DNA of 64,000 nucleotides from Planctomycetota bacterium (GCA_003389325.1 QQVE01000068.1:124001-188000); one strand, 5' to 3'; positions 44,352 to 54,527 are shown, counted from the stretch's first letter. Translations and numbers: made by a program. Notes: generated by a model from the sequence alone, not told the origin.

Positions 44352-46265
44352 ATGGTTCATGCCGAAAAGCCCCTGTCGATGCACGACGCCCATCCGCGCG
44401 ATCCGAGCAACAACAGCAGCTACGGAACGCTGGTGGACGCGGACTATCGCCAGGTCAGTTTGCCGATCCTCGACGTGGCCGACTTCAACGACCGCGTGAT
44501 CCGCGCATACGAAGAGGGCACGGCCGAAAAGGGGCTGCCGGCCGACCTGGCCCTGGCCCGCTCGCTGGTGCCCGCCGGCACGGCCACGCTGCGCGACTTC
44601 AGCTACATTGCGCCCGACATTCCCGAGTACTACTCCGACCGCTGCACCGGCTGCATGGACTGCGTGACCCTCTGTCCCGACACGGCGATCCTGGGCAAGG
44701 TGCTCTCCGAGGCCGAGTTCGAAAAGCGTCTTACGGCCATCTCCGACCCCGAGGACCGCGAGGCCTTCCGCGGGGAATGGGCTCGCACGCGCAAGTATTA
44801 CGAAGGGCCGGCCAAGAAATCGGGCGAAGGCGGACTGTTCTCCATCGTGATCGATCCCACCAAGTGCAAGGGCTGCGCCGAGTGTGTCACCGTCTGCGAC
44901 GACGACGCCCTGGCCATGATCCCCAAGACCGAAAGCGTGATGTCGCGGATCCGCAAGAATCACCGCTACTTCAAAGAGTGCGGGCCCTCGGATCCCAAGT
45001 TTGTCAACGACAATCTGCTCGTCGACATGATGCTCAAGGAGGAGTCGATGGTCTACGTCGGCGGGGCGGGCAGTTGTGCCGGCTGCGGCGAGGGAACCGC
45101 GCTGCGGATGATGTGCGCCGCCACCGGGGCCAAGTACCACAACGACTGGGCCATCGTCGCAGCCACCGGCTGCAACACCGTCTACACCTCGACGTACCCG
45201 TACAACCCGTACCTGGTGCCGTGGACCAACTCGCTGTTCGAGAACGCCCCGGCCATGGCCATGGGCGTTCGCGCACGCTGGGACCAGCAGGGCTGGAAGG
45301 ACAAGCCGATCTGGGTGATCGGCGGCGATGGGGCCATCTTCGACATCGGCTTTCAATCGCTGTCGCGGATGCTGGCCTCGGGCATGAACGTCAAAGTGTT
45401 CGTGCTCGACACGCAGGTCTATTCGAATACCGGCGGGCAGGCCTCGACCTCGACCTACACGGGCCAGAACACCAAGATGAGCGTGCACGGCAAGGCCATC
45501 GCCGGCAAACAGGAACGCCGCAAAGAGATCGCGCAGATCGCGATGATGCATCCGCGCACCTTCGTGGCCCAAACCACGTGCGCCCACACGAATCACTTTT
45601 ATCGGGCCATCTTCGATGCCCTGGAGTTCGACGGACCGGCGATCGTCTGTTGCTACACCACGTGCCAGCCGGAACACGGCGTGGCCGACAACATGGCCAG
45701 CGACCAGGCGCGACTGGCGGTCGATAGCCGCGCGTTTCCGCTGTTGATCTACGATCCGCGCAAGGGCGACACGCTGCACGAGCATCTCTCGTTGCAGGGC
45801 AACCCAGCCGTGGGCGAAGACTGGTGGAAGAACCCCAAGACGGGAGAGGTGGTCGACTTCATCGACTTCGCCCGCAGCGAGGGACGGTTTGCCAAGCACT
45901 TCGATCGCGACGGCAACCCCAGCGAAACGCTACTGCGTGCCAGGCAGGACCGCCTGGAGAACTGGCACTTGCTGCAGGAGCTGGCCGGCGTGCTCACGGA
46001 ACACACGCCGGACGCGGGACACTCCGCGACGGCTGGGAAACCCAGCCCGCTGGCGGCGGCCCGAGCGGCAAAGAGGTCCGCCCAGCCCGAGTTGACCGTC
46101 GGCACCAAGATCAAGTACTGCGGTGCCGAGGGCAACGACTGGATCGAGGGCGTGGTCGAATCGCTCGACCCGGTGGTGCTGGCTCTGGCCGACGACACCG
46201 AAATTCGCATCACGCGCGCCGTGCTCGACTCGGCCTTGGCCGAGGGGATTATCGTTCGCCGGTGA
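44352..46265 (+). CDS. Pyruvate:ferredoxin oxidoreductase-type subunit (fused delta-beta)
   Basis: 637 residues. Two [4Fe-4S] ferredoxin sites in the first third: CTGCMDCVTLCP and CKGCAECVTVC. The beta domain then has CAGCGEGTALRMM, a TPP-binding stretch GDGAIFDIGFQSLSRM and the conserved STSTYTGQNTKM. Electrons pass from the thiamine cofactor through the clusters to ferredoxin. An extra C-terminal stretch of about 90 residues, including KYCGAEGNDWIEGVVESL, is not part of the core fold. The ribosome site is weak. Confidence 0.9.
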   Translation: MVHAEKPLSMHDAHPRDPSNNSSYGTLVDADYRQVSLPILDVADFNDRVIRAYEEGTAEKGLPADLALARSLVPAGTATLRDFSYIAPDIPEYYSDRCTGCMDCVTLCPDTAILGKVLSEAEFEKRLTAISDPEDREAFRGEWARTRKYYEGPAKKSGEGGLFSIVIDPTKCKGCAECVTVCDDDALAMIPKTESVMSRIRKNHRYFKECGPSDPKFVNDNLLVDMMLKEESMVYVGGAGSCAGCGEGTALRMMCAATGAKYHNDWAIVAATGCNTVYTSTYPYNPYLVPWTNSLFENAPAMAMGVRARWDQQGWKDKPIWVIGGDGAIFDIGFQSLSRMLASGMNVKVFVLDTQVYSNTGGQASTSTYTGQNTKMSVHGKAIAGKQERRKEIAQIAMMHPRTFVAQTTCAHTNHFYRAIFDALEFDGPAIVCCYTTCQPEHGVADNMASDQARLAVDSRAFPLLIYDPRKGDTLHEHLSLQGNPAVGEDWWKNPKTGEVVDFIDFARSEGRFAKHFDRDGNPSETLLRARQDRLENWHLLQELAGVLTEHTPDAGHSATAGKPSPLAAARAAKRSAQPELTVGTKIKYCGAEGNDWIEGVVESLDPVVLALADDTEIRITRAVLDSALAEGIIVRR

Positions 46266-46320
46266 TGCCGCGCCCGCGGGGCTCTCGCCGAACCTGATCG
46301 ATCCGGCAGCAATGCGCCGG

Positions 46321-46551
46321 CTACGAGGGGCCGTGTCCGTACAGGCGCTGGATCGGCGTGGCATGCCCAAAGACTACGTCGTCGGCGGTGACCCCCAACG
46401 CTGCGGCGATCTTCTGGCGTTCCTTGGGACTGGGGGTCCACCGGGCCAGCAAGATGGCCGTCGTGCGATCGACCTCCAGGCCGGCCTGCTCGGCCAGTTG
46501 GTCCGCGTTCCATCCCTTTTCGGCACACAAATCGGCAACGGTCTTGGGCAT
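46321..46551 (-). CDS. Small XRE-type helix-turn-helix regulator (A)
   Basis: 76 residues from the ATG at 46551. The HTH is compact: TVADLCAEKGWNADQLAEQA, then the motif WTPSPKERQKIAAALGV, shared with the upstream paralogue. Single-domain XRE proteins bind DNA as dimers. It is convergent with the PFOR operon; a role in its control is only suggested by position. Confidence 0.7.
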   Translation of the reverse strand: MPKTVADLCAEKGWNADQLAEQAGLEVDRTTAILLARWTPSPKERQKIAAALGVTADDVVFGHATPIQRLYGHGPS

Positions 46552-46583
46552 CGTGTCGTGGCGCCGGAACCAGGCCGGCGGTG

Positions 46584-46826
46584 TTAGAAGTCTTCCTTCA
46601 ATCCAAAGCGGTGGTAGCGTACGTTTCGCGGGTTCATCGTATGGCCCCAACTGATCTCGTCGACGGCGACGCCGAAAGCCGCGGCGATTTTCGCACGCTG
46701 CTCGGGCGACGGCGTCCAGCGTCCCTCGGCGATGGCCTCGATCCGCGGCAAGGCGATGCCCGAGCGCTTGGCCACTTCGGCCAGCGACATGCCGTTTTGC
46801 TCCAGTAGAAACTCCACGGTCTTCAT
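46584..46826 (-). CDS. Small XRE-type helix-turn-helix regulator (B)
   Basis: 80 residues from the ATG at 46826. The HTH is FLLEQNGMSLAEVAKRSGIA, then ARIEA-type recognition (LPRIEAIAEGRWTPSP) and RAKIAAAFGVAVDEISWGHT. It is paralogous to the protein encoded 33 bases downstream, which keeps the WTPSP...IAAA.GV core. The pair probably arose by tandem duplication. Confidence 0.72.
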   Translation of the reverse strand: MKTVEFLLEQNGMSLAEVAKRSGIALPRIEAIAEGRWTPSPEQRAKIAAAFGVAVDEISWGHTMNPRNVRYHRFGLKEDF

Positions 46827-47031
46827 GGGGCTACGATCCTGCGATGCCGTGACAACCGTTTCATGATAGAGGCCTCCGCGCCGAGGAAAAGATCCGATGG
46901 TACAAAGCGTTTCCCTCGGCGGATTTGCCCCGGCCGACCCCACCTGCGGTGCTTTGAACGCCCGCGGCACTTGGCTATCCTATTAGCTGCGGTTGATCTG
47001 TCTCCAGAGGCTCGAAAACGGGGGAAACGGC

Positions 47032-50000
47032 GTGCAGCGCGAGCGAAGACCAGCCTGCCAGACGGGATGCATTCGGTTGTTGGTTGGCATCCTGCTGCTG
47101 TCAGCCGCCGGCGCGGCCCGCGCCCAGGATCCGCCCGAAGGTGATTTCTCGCGTGTTCAGCCGATCTTTGTCGAGCGCTGCTACGAGTGCCACGGTCCCG
47201 ATCAGCAGGAGTCGGGCTTGCGGTTCGACCGCCGCGACAAGGCGTTGGCCGGAGGCGACTCGGGCGCGTGGTTTGTCCCTGGGAAAGCGGCCGAAAGCGA
47301 GATCGTCCGCCGCATCACCTCCGACGACTACGACCGCATGCCGCCGCCCGACGACCCCAAGGGCCCGTTGTCGGCCGAGCAGATCGCGACCATCGAGGCC
47401 TGGATCGACGCCGGGGCCAAGTGGCCCGAGGGCAAGGGGACGCTGAGCAGCCATTGGGCCTTTCAGCCCATCGAGCGGCCCGAGCCCCCGGCGGTGAAGA
47501 ACGAGTCGTGGGTTCGCAATCCCATCGATCGATTCGTGCTGTCGAAGCTGGAAAAGCAGGGTATTGCGCCTTCGCCCGAGGCGGACCGCGCGACGCTCAT
47601 CAAACGGCTTTCCTACGATTTGCTGGGGCTGCCGCCGAGCGTGGAGGAGGTCGATGCGTTTGTCGACGACAATTCGCCCGACGCTTACGAGCGGCTGGTC
47701 GATCGTCTGCTCGACTCGCCGCGATTCGGCGAACGCTTTGCCCGGCACTGGTTGGACAAGGCCCGCTACGCCGATTCCGACGGCTACGAAAAAGACCGTC
47801 CGCGGCCCGACGCCTGGCGTTATCGCGATTGGGTGATTTCGGCGGTGAACGCCGACATGCCGCTCGACCAGTTCACGATCGAGCAACTGGCCGGCGACTT
47901 GCTGCCCGACGCCACCCCAATGCAGCAACTGGCCACCGCCTTTCACCGTCAGACGCTGACCAATACCGAGGGCGGAACCGACCAGGAAGAGTTTCGCGTG
48001 GCGGCGATCTTCGACCGCGTGGCCACCACCGGCACCGTGTGGCTGGGGCTCACGGTCGGCTGCGCCCAGTGCCATTCGCACAAGTACGATCCCATCGCCC
48101 ACCGCGAGTACTATCAACTCTTCGCCTTCTACAACAACGGCGACGAAACGACCACCGACGTGCCGCTGGTCGGCGATCCGCTGATCAAGTGGCAACGCGA
48201 CAAACGTGCCGCCGAGCGCAAGCTGGCCGACCTGGCCCCCAAGCTCGAGAAACGCCGCGCGGAGTTGGCCGCCGAAGTCCCGGCTTGGGAAGCCGAGCTG
48301 AAGGCGGCCGAGTCCGAACCTCTGGCCGAGCATCCGATCGAGTTGGTAGACGCCAAGAGCAGCGGCGGAGCCGAAATCAAGCGGCTCTCCGACGGCTCGT
48401 ACCTGATTGCCGGCAAGAATCCCGACAAAGACAAGCTGACCATCACGGCCCGCACCGACCTGCCCAAGGTCTCGGGCTTTCGCATCGAGACGCTGGCCCA
48501 CGATTCGCTTGGCGGCAAGGGGCCGGGACGCACGGGGCACGGCAACTTTGTGCTCGGCGAGTTGCGCGTGTTTGCCGCGGCCGAGCAGAAGTTTAAGCCG
48601 GAAGACCGCGTGGTGCTGAAGACGGCCGAAGCCGACTACGGCCAGGACGGCTTTCCGCCCGAGAAGGCGATCGACGGCGACGAGAAGACCGGCTGGGCCG
48701 TGGGCGGTCAGACCGGGCGCGATCATCACGCCCAGTTCTTCGCCACCGGGCACATCGACACCAAGAAAGCACCGTGGTTGCAACTCGTACTGAGCCAGAA
48801 CTACGGCGGCGGGCACACGCTGGGCCGGTTCCGCATCATGGCCCTCACCGGCGGCGATCCGCTGCGCGGGATTCCGCAGAACGTGCGCGACGTGCTGGCC
48901 GTGGCCGCCGACAAGCGCGATGCAAGACAACAGCAGACCCTGGTCGACTACTACCTCGGCCGCGACGAGCAACTGGCCAAGCTCGCCGACGAAGTGAAGC
49001 AGCTCAAAGATCGCGCGAGCGCCGAGCCGGTGATGCAAGTCCGCGTGATCAGCCAGCGTGAGAAAGATCGTCGCACGAGCCACATCCTCGACCGCGGCGA
49101 CTTTTTGTCTCCGGCCGAGGAAGTGCAGCCCGGCACGCCGGCCGTGCTCTCGCCGCTGGAACCGCGATCCACGGAGCGCACGGATCGACTCGACCTGGCC
49201 CACTGGCTAGTGGATCCAGCCAATCCGCTGCCGCGGCGGGTGCTGGTGAATCAGATCTGGTCACACCTGTTCGGCCGGGGCATCGTGCGGACGATGAACG
49301 ACTTCGGCGTGCGCGGCGAGCCGCCGACGCATCCGCAGTTGCTCGATTGGCTGGCCTGCGAGCTCGCTGCCCGCAGCTGGAGCCGCAAACAGTTGATTCG
49401 GCTGATCGTGGGCTCGGCCACCTATCGCCAGTCGTCGGCCGTGCGCGAGGAGCTGGCCGAGGTGGACCCGCTCAACAACTTGTTCTACCGGCAGAATCGC
49501 TTCCGCATCGAGGGCGAGATCGTCCGCGACCTGGCATTGGAGGTCAGCGGGTTGCTGTCGGACAAGATCGGCGGGCCCAGCGTCTTTCCGCCGATGCCTG
49601 CCGACGTGGCGGCGCTGAGCTATGCCGGCAACTTCAAGTGGAAAGAGAGCGAAGGCGAAGACCGCTACCGCCGCGGCATGTACACGTTCTTCAAGCGCAC
49701 CGCGCCGCATCCCAACCTGCTCACGTTCGACTGCCCCGACGCCAACACGACGTGCGTCGAACGCCGCGCGTCGAACACGCCGCTGCAAGCTTTGACGATG
49801 CTCAACAACGAGACGTTTGTCGAAGCGTCGCAGGCCATGGCCCATCGGGCGCTCGAACTTCCCGCGGCCGACGATCACCAGCGGCTGGCCCGCGCCATGC
49901 AGTGGTGCATCGCCCGCACTCCCGGCGCTAAAGAGGTGGCCCCCTTTGCCGAGTTGCTCAGCGAAAGCCGGCAGTATTACGCCCAGCATGCCGACGAGGC

Positions 50001-50115
50001 CAAGACGGCTGTCGGAGCGTACCGGCCCGACGGCGTGCCGGCCGAAGAGGCTGCCGCCTGGGTGGCCACGATGCGGATGATGATGAACCTGGACGAATTC
50101 CTGACGCGGGAATAA
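47032..50115 (+). CDS. PSCyt1/DUF1549/DUF1553 planctomycete secreted protein
   Basis: 1027 residues from the GTG at 47032; an in-frame TTG at 46993 is less likely. A signal peptide (RLLVGILLLSAAGAARA) is followed by a cytochrome-c-like domain with a CxxCH heme motif (CYECHG, about residue 53). DUF1549 follows (PIDRFVLSKLEKQGIAPSP), with a second CxxCH-like site CAQCHSHKYDP. A sandwich insert of about 250 residues carries FRIETLAHDSLGG. DUF1553 lies in the last third (LARWLV-type block RVLVNQIWSHLFGRGIVRT). Acts in the periplasm; the substrate is unknown. The next gene is its usual DUF1501 partner. Confidence 0.92.
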   Translation: MQRERRPACQTGCIRLLVGILLLSAAGAARAQDPPEGDFSRVQPIFVERCYECHGPDQQESGLRFDRRDKALAGGDSGAWFVPGKAAESEIVRRITSDDYDRMPPPDDPKGPLSAEQIATIEAWIDAGAKWPEGKGTLSSHWAFQPIERPEPPAVKNESWVRNPIDRFVLSKLEKQGIAPSPEADRATLIKRLSYDLLGLPPSVEEVDAFVDDNSPDAYERLVDRLLDSPRFGERFARHWLDKARYADSDGYEKDRPRPDAWRYRDWVISAVNADMPLDQFTIEQLAGDLLPDATPMQQLATAFHRQTLTNTEGGTDQEEFRVAAIFDRVATTGTVWLGLTVGCAQCHSHKYDPIAHREYYQLFAFYNNGDETTTDVPLVGDPLIKWQRDKRAAERKLADLAPKLEKRRAELAAEVPAWEAELKAAESEPLAEHPIELVDAKSSGGAEIKRLSDGSYLIAGKNPDKDKLTITARTDLPKVSGFRIETLAHDSLGGKGPGRTGHGNFVLGELRVFAAAEQKFKPEDRVVLKTAEADYGQDGFPPEKAIDGDEKTGWAVGGQTGRDHHAQFFATGHIDTKKAPWLQLVLSQNYGGGHTLGRFRIMALTGGDPLRGIPQNVRDVLAVAADKRDARQQQTLVDYYLGRDEQLAKLADEVKQLKDRASAEPVMQVRVISQREKDRRTSHILDRGDFLSPAEEVQPGTPAVLSPLEPRSTERTDRLDLAHWLVDPANPLPRRVLVNQIWSHLFGRGIVRTMNDFGVRGEPPTHPQLLDWLACELAARSWSRKQLIRLIVGSATYRQSSAVREELAEVDPLNNLFYRQNRFRIEGEIVRDLALEVSGLLSDKIGGPSVFPPMPADVAALSYAGNFKWKESEGEDRYRRGMYTFFKRTAPHPNLLTFDCPDANTTCVERRASNTPLQALTMLNNETFVEASQAMAHRALELPAADDHQRLARAMQWCIARTPGAKEVAPFAELLSESRQYYAQHADEAKTAVGAYRPDGVPAEEAAAWVATMRMMMNLDEFLTRE

Positions 50116-50179
50116 CCGGTGCCGTGCTCTCGCTGTCAGGAATTCGTCCACGCACCACACAGCCACGACCGAAAGAACC

Positions 50180-51661
50180 ATGCACAAACTGATCGAACAG
50201 AATCGGCGCGAGTTTCTTACCACGGCCGCCAGCGGCTTGGGCGCGGTGGCGCTGGCCGGAGCGATGGAGGCCGACGGGCTGTTGACGTCGACGGCCGCCG
50301 CGTCGCCGGTGGGCGACATCAACCCGCTGGCCATCAAGCCTCCACACTTCGCGCCCAAGGCCAAGAGCTGCATCTTCATCTTCATGGCCGGCGCGCCCAG
50401 CCACATCGACCTGTTCGATCCCAAGCCGAAGCTCAACGAGCTGCACGGACAAAAGCTGCCCGAGTCGATGGTCAAGAACGTCCGCTTCGCCTTCTTGAAG
50501 AAGGACACGGCCACGCTGATGGGTTCGAAGCGGACGTTCACGCCGTACGGCGAGTGCGGGATGGAACTGTGTGACCTGTTGCCGCACCTGGGCAGCGTGG
50601 CCGACGACCTGCTGCTGGTGCGCGGCATGCACACCGACCAGTTCAATCACCATCCCGGCCAACTTCTGATGCAATGCGGCCGCGCGGCGTTCGGCCTGCC
50701 GTGCATGGGATCGTGGCTCACTTATGGATTGGGAAGCGAATCGAAGAATCTGCCGGGCTACGTCGTATTGACCGCCGGCCGCGGCTCGAGCGGCGGAGCG
50801 ACCCTCTGGCAAAGCGGCTTCCTGCCGAGCGTCTACTCCGGCGTGCTGTTCCGCAACCAGGGCGAGCCGGTGCTGAATCTGAAAACGCCCGAGGGCATTC
50901 CGCAGGCGCTGCAGCGCAAGGGGCTCGACGTGCTCGGCCGGGCCAACCAGGCCCGCTTCGAGGAGATGCACGATCCCGAAATCGCCAGCCGCATCGCCAG
51001 CTACGAGCTGGCCTTCCGCATGCAGGCCGCGGCGCCGGAGTTGATCGACCTGTCGAACGAAACCCAGGCCACGGTTGACGCCTATGGCCTGGAACGCAAG
51101 CCGGAAAGCAAAGGCGGCCGCGGCGGCGGTCCGGATCAGTATCGGGCGTTTGCCAATAACTGCCTGCTCGCCCGGCGGATGGTCGAGCGCGGCGTGCGGT
51201 TTGTCAACATCATTCACGCTTCGTGGGATCATCACTCGAACCTGGACACGGAGTTGGAGTTCAACGCCGGAATGGCCGATCAACCGGTCGCCGCGCTGAT
51301 CAAGGATTTGAAGCAGCGCGGATTGTTGGACGAGACGCTGGTCGTGTGGGCCGGAGAGTTTGGCCGCACGCCGCTGGGCGAAAACCGGGACGGTCGGGAC
51401 ATGGTCACCGGCCGCGATCATCATCCGTTCGGCTTCAGCATCTTCCTGGCAGGTGGGGGGATCAAAGGCGGCCAGGTCTACGGCGAGACCGACGAAATCG
51501 GTTGGGCTCCGGTCAAGGATCCGGTGCACATCAACGACTTTCAGGCCACGCTGTTGCACTTGTTCGGGATGGACCATCTGCGCCTGACGCATCGTTTTCA
51601 AGGTCGCGATTTTCGCCTGACGGACGTCGGGGGCAACGTGATCGACGCCTGGCTTGCCTGA
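50180..51661 (+). CDS. DUF1501 family protein, Tat-exported
   Basis: 493 residues with a twin-arginine signal (NRREFLTTAASGLGAVALAG). The fold is sulfatase-like: the metal-site regions are FMAGAPSHIDLFDPKP near 62-78, FGRTPLGENRDGRDMV near 395, and RDHHPFGFSIFLAGGG. It follows the PSCyt1/DUF1549/DUF1553 gene by 64 bases; the pair is a hallmark of Planctomycetes and probably works together in the periplasm on an unknown polymer. Confidence 0.92.
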   Translation: MHKLIEQNRREFLTTAASGLGAVALAGAMEADGLLTSTAAASPVGDINPLAIKPPHFAPKAKSCIFIFMAGAPSHIDLFDPKPKLNELHGQKLPESMVKNVRFAFLKKDTATLMGSKRTFTPYGECGMELCDLLPHLGSVADDLLLVRGMHTDQFNHHPGQLLMQCGRAAFGLPCMGSWLTYGLGSESKNLPGYVVLTAGRGSSGGATLWQSGFLPSVYSGVLFRNQGEPVLNLKTPEGIPQALQRKGLDVLGRANQARFEEMHDPEIASRIASYELAFRMQAAAPELIDLSNETQATVDAYGLERKPESKGGRGGGPDQYRAFANNCLLARRMVERGVRFVNIIHASWDHHSNLDTELEFNAGMADQPVAALIKDLKQRGLLDETLVVWAGEFGRTPLGENRDGRDMVTGRDHHPFGFSIFLAGGGIKGGQVYGETDEIGWAPVKDPVHINDFQATLLHLFGMDHLRLTHRFQGRDFRLTDVGGNVIDAWLA

Positions 51662-51870
51662 CGCATACAGGTCATCACGAAAGTCGACGTACGCTTTCCT
51701 GTAGGTTCTGCGAGAAATCGCGGAAATCGCCTCGACCTTGTATCCCGGTCCCTTATAATTGCCCGCTGGCGCAAACCTATCGAGTCGCGGCGCGGCCTGC
51801 TCCAGCGAGGCGCCGTGATCTGGCGCGCGGCTGCGAATCCTTCTGGACCACGACTCGAAAGGACTCTTTG

Positions 51871-52845
51871 ATGGAAAGTTCCCCGGCCGTACAACAACGC
51901 GCCAACGGCACGCGCGACGCTTTTCGACAAGACGTACTCAACGGGCTGGCCTACTCGGCCAAGCGTGTGCCCAGCAAGTACCTCTACGACAAGCGCGGCT
52001 CGGAGTTGTTCGACCGCATCTGCCAGTTGGACGAGTACTATCTCACCCGCTGCGAGTTGGAGATCATGGAGCGGTTCGCGCCGGAGATGGGCCAACAGAT
52101 CGGCCCCGGCGTGATGTTGGTCGAATACGGCAGCGGCAGCAGCGTGAAAACGCGCTACTTGCTCGACGGCCTGCCCGATCCCGTGGCGTACGTGCCGCTA
52201 GACATCTCCGACGAGCATCTGCATCAGACCGCGCGCGAGCTGGCCCCGGACTATCAGGCGATCGAAGTGCTGCCCGTCTGTGCCGACTTCATGCAGGACT
52301 TTAAGCTGCCGACGCCGGAGCGCAAGCCGACCCACACGGCCGTGTATTTTCCCGGCTCGACGATCGGCAACCTGAATCCCACCCGGTCGGCCCGCTTGCT
52401 GGGGCGGATCTGCCAGCTATGCGGCAGCGGGGGCGGGCTGCTGATCGGCGTCGATCTGAAGAAGGACGTTCGCCGCATCGAGGCCGCCTACAACGACCGG
52501 GAAGGCGTGACGGCGCAGTTCACTCTGAATCTGCTGCGGCGGATCAACCGCGAGCTGGACGCCGATTTCGACCTGGAGGCGTTCTCGCACCGCGCCAAAT
52601 ACAACGAGCCGCGGGGCCGGGTCGAGATCGGCCTGGTCAGCCACCGGGATCAAACCGTGCACATCGGCGACGAAACGTTCGCGTTCGCCGAAGGCGAGTT
52701 TATCCACACCGAGTACTCGCACAAGTACACGATCGACGAGTTCGCCGGCCTGGCCGCCGGCGCCGGGCTCGCCCTGCATCGCCAGTGGACGGACAAGGGC
52801 GAAAACCTCGCCGTGCTGCACTTCGCGGTCAACGACGCCCACTAG
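51871..52845 (+). CDS. egtD: L-histidine N-alpha-methyltransferase
   Basis: 324 residues from the ATG at 51871 (AAAGGA upstream). EgtD signatures: RVPSKYLYDKRGSELFDRIC, YYLTRCELEIME, the SAM site VEYGSGSSVKTRYLLDGL, and YFPGSTIGNLNP. It trimethylates histidine to hercynine, the first step of ergothioneine synthesis. It points toward the transporter and egtB genes on the other strand; egtB encodes the next step. Confidence 0.92.
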   Translation: MESSPAVQQRANGTRDAFRQDVLNGLAYSAKRVPSKYLYDKRGSELFDRICQLDEYYLTRCELEIMERFAPEMGQQIGPGVMLVEYGSGSSVKTRYLLDGLPDPVAYVPLDISDEHLHQTARELAPDYQAIEVLPVCADFMQDFKLPTPERKPTHTAVYFPGSTIGNLNPTRSARLLGRICQLCGSGGGLLIGVDLKKDVRRIEAAYNDREGVTAQFTLNLLRRINRELDADFDLEAFSHRAKYNEPRGRVEIGLVSHRDQTVHIGDETFAFAEGEFIHTEYSHKYTIDEFAGLAAGAGLALHRQWTDKGENLAVLHFAVNDAH

Positions 52846-52982
52846 CTCACCAATTCTGTACGCTGTCGCCCACACCAGCCCGAAGCGCGAGCGAGGGACT
52901 TCGGCTCTGCGGACACCTACGACTTCGTTTGCGCTTCGCGCCTATGTATTCTTGGTTCGCACGCGAGCGCTGGCGTCGATTT

Positions 52983-54527
52983 CTAATCCCGCGCCGCCGG
53001 CTGTCGTTTCAGGCCGCGGGGGACGACGAGCCGTTCGAATAAATCGATCGAGAGCTGCAGCGCCAGGGCCAGTAGCGCCGCGGGGATGGCCCCGGCCAGA
53101 ATCAGCTTGAAATCATCGAGCCGGATGCCGCGCAAGATCGGTTGCCCCAGGCCCCCGGCACCGATGATCGCTCCCAGCGTGGCGAAGCCGACGTTCTGCA
53201 CGCCGGCAGTGCGAATGCCGGCCAGCATCGTTGGCAAGGCGATGGGCAATTCGATTTCGGCCAGCCGCGACGCGGGGCCCAGGCCCAGCACCGTGGCCGA
53301 TTCGATCGTGCCGCGCTGAATCCCGTGGATGCCGGTAAACGTATTACTGACAATCGGCAACAGGCAGTAGCAAAACAGCGCGACCACGGCGGTCATCGAA
53401 CCTTCGCCCACGCTGCGGTATCCCAGCGCCGCCACCACCGGCATCAGCAACACCAGCAGTGCCAGCGAGGGAATCGTTTGCAGCAGGCCCACGCCAGCCA
53501 GCACGAACTTCCCGGGCCGCGGCCAGCGCTGGCAGGCGATGCCGATGGCCGCGCCGACGACGATCGCCGGCAGCAGCGACTGCCGCACCAGGTTCAGATG
53601 CTCGGCCACGTGGCGCAGGATCATGCCGTAGGACGAAGTCGCCGCGGCCGCTACCTTGTGCCCGGACTGCTCGCCGAGAAAATCGGCCGCCGCCTGTGCC
53701 TCGTTCTGGTCGCGCGATTCCACGACCTCGTTGAGCGACCGCATGGTTTCTTCGTTGATCGTGCCCTCGATCCCCGTAAGCGCCGCCAGAAACTCCGGAT
53801 AGCGGGACTTGAGATCCAGGCGATAGAGCCAGACGGCGTCGTAGTCGGGAAAGAACGAGAGGTCGTCTTCGAGCACTCTCAGGTTGCCGCGCTCGATCAT
53901 GGCGTCGGTCGAATAGCCGTCGAGCATATCGATTTCGCCGGCCAGCAGGCGTTGGTAGGCCAGGTCGTGATCGATGCCGCTCACGTCGCGCTGCGGCAGA
54001 TCGTAGTGCTTTTTCAGGCCCGGCCAGCCGTCGCCCCGGTCGAGAAACTCGTGATTGAAGGCGAACCGCAGTTCGGGAAACCGCTTGAGGTCGGAAAGAC
54101 GAGTGATGCCCAACTCTTTGGCCCGCTTGCTGGTCATGACCATGGCGTAGTTGTTCTTGAAGCCCAGCGGCTTCGACATCCCGACGTCGTGCCGCTTGAG
54201 GGCCGCGCGGATTGCCTCCGCGTCGGGCAGGTCCTCGCCGTCGAAGATCTCCTTGACGATCGTGCCCGTGTACTCGGGGTAGGCGTCGATCTCGCCTGTC
54301 GTCAGCGCGCGGAAGACGACCGGCGTGCCTCCCAGCGACCGATAGTGGGCCGTTTCGATCCCGGCGTCGCGCGCCAGCAGGCGGAGCATTTCGCCCAGGA
54401 TCACCGACTCGGTGAAAGCCTTCGACCCGACGCGCACTTGCACCTTGCGGCGGGGCAGGGGAGCCAGTCCCACGACCAGCAGCACCACGACCAGCGCGAT
54501 CAGTTTGAACAGGGGGCGTTGTTTCAC
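52983..54527 (-). CDS. Osmoprotectant/ergothioneine-type ABC transporter, fused binding protein-permease
   Basis: 514 residues from the GTG at 54527, which overlaps the ATPase stop (GTGA). A membrane anchor at the start (LIALVVVLLVVGLAPL) leads into a type II binding protein of the OpuC/ProX group: VRVGSKAFTESVILGEML, LTTGEIDAYPEYTGTI, and GIDHDLAYQRLLAGEIDMLD. The permease domain follows (IVVGAAIGIACQRW, QTIPSLALLVLLMPVVAALG, and the EAA-type GLGPASRLAEIELPIALP). Lying between egtD and egtB, its most likely ligand is ergothioneine or a betaine-like precursor. The domain order differs from EgtU, where the permease comes first. Confidence 0.85.
   Translation of the reverse strand: MKQRPLFKLIALVVVLLVVGLAPLPRRKVQVRVGSKAFTESVILGEMLRLLARDAGIETAHYRSLGGTPVVFRALTTGEIDAYPEYTGTIVKEIFDGEDLPDAEAIRAALKRHDVGMSKPLGFKNNYAMVMTSKRAKELGITRLSDLKRFPELRFAFNHEFLDRGDGWPGLKKHYDLPQRDVSGIDHDLAYQRLLAGEIDMLDGYSTDAMIERGNLRVLEDDLSFFPDYDAVWLYRLDLKSRYPEFLAALTGIEGTINEETMRSLNEVVESRDQNEAQAAADFLGEQSGHKVAAAATSSYGMILRHVAEHLNLVRQSLLPAIVVGAAIGIACQRWPRPGKFVLAGVGLLQTIPSLALLVLLMPVVAALGYRSVGEGSMTAVVALFCYCLLPIVSNTFTGIHGIQRGTIESATVLGLGPASRLAEIELPIALPTMLAGIRTAGVQNVGFATLGAIIGAGGLGQPILRGIRLDDFKLILAGAIPAALLALALQLSIDLFERLVVPRGLKRQPAARD

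Noticed and set aside
47101-49203. Long antisense frame opposite the PSCyt1/DUF1549 gene (700 codons)
   Set aside because: Same reasoning: GC-rich antisense frame without recognisable domains.
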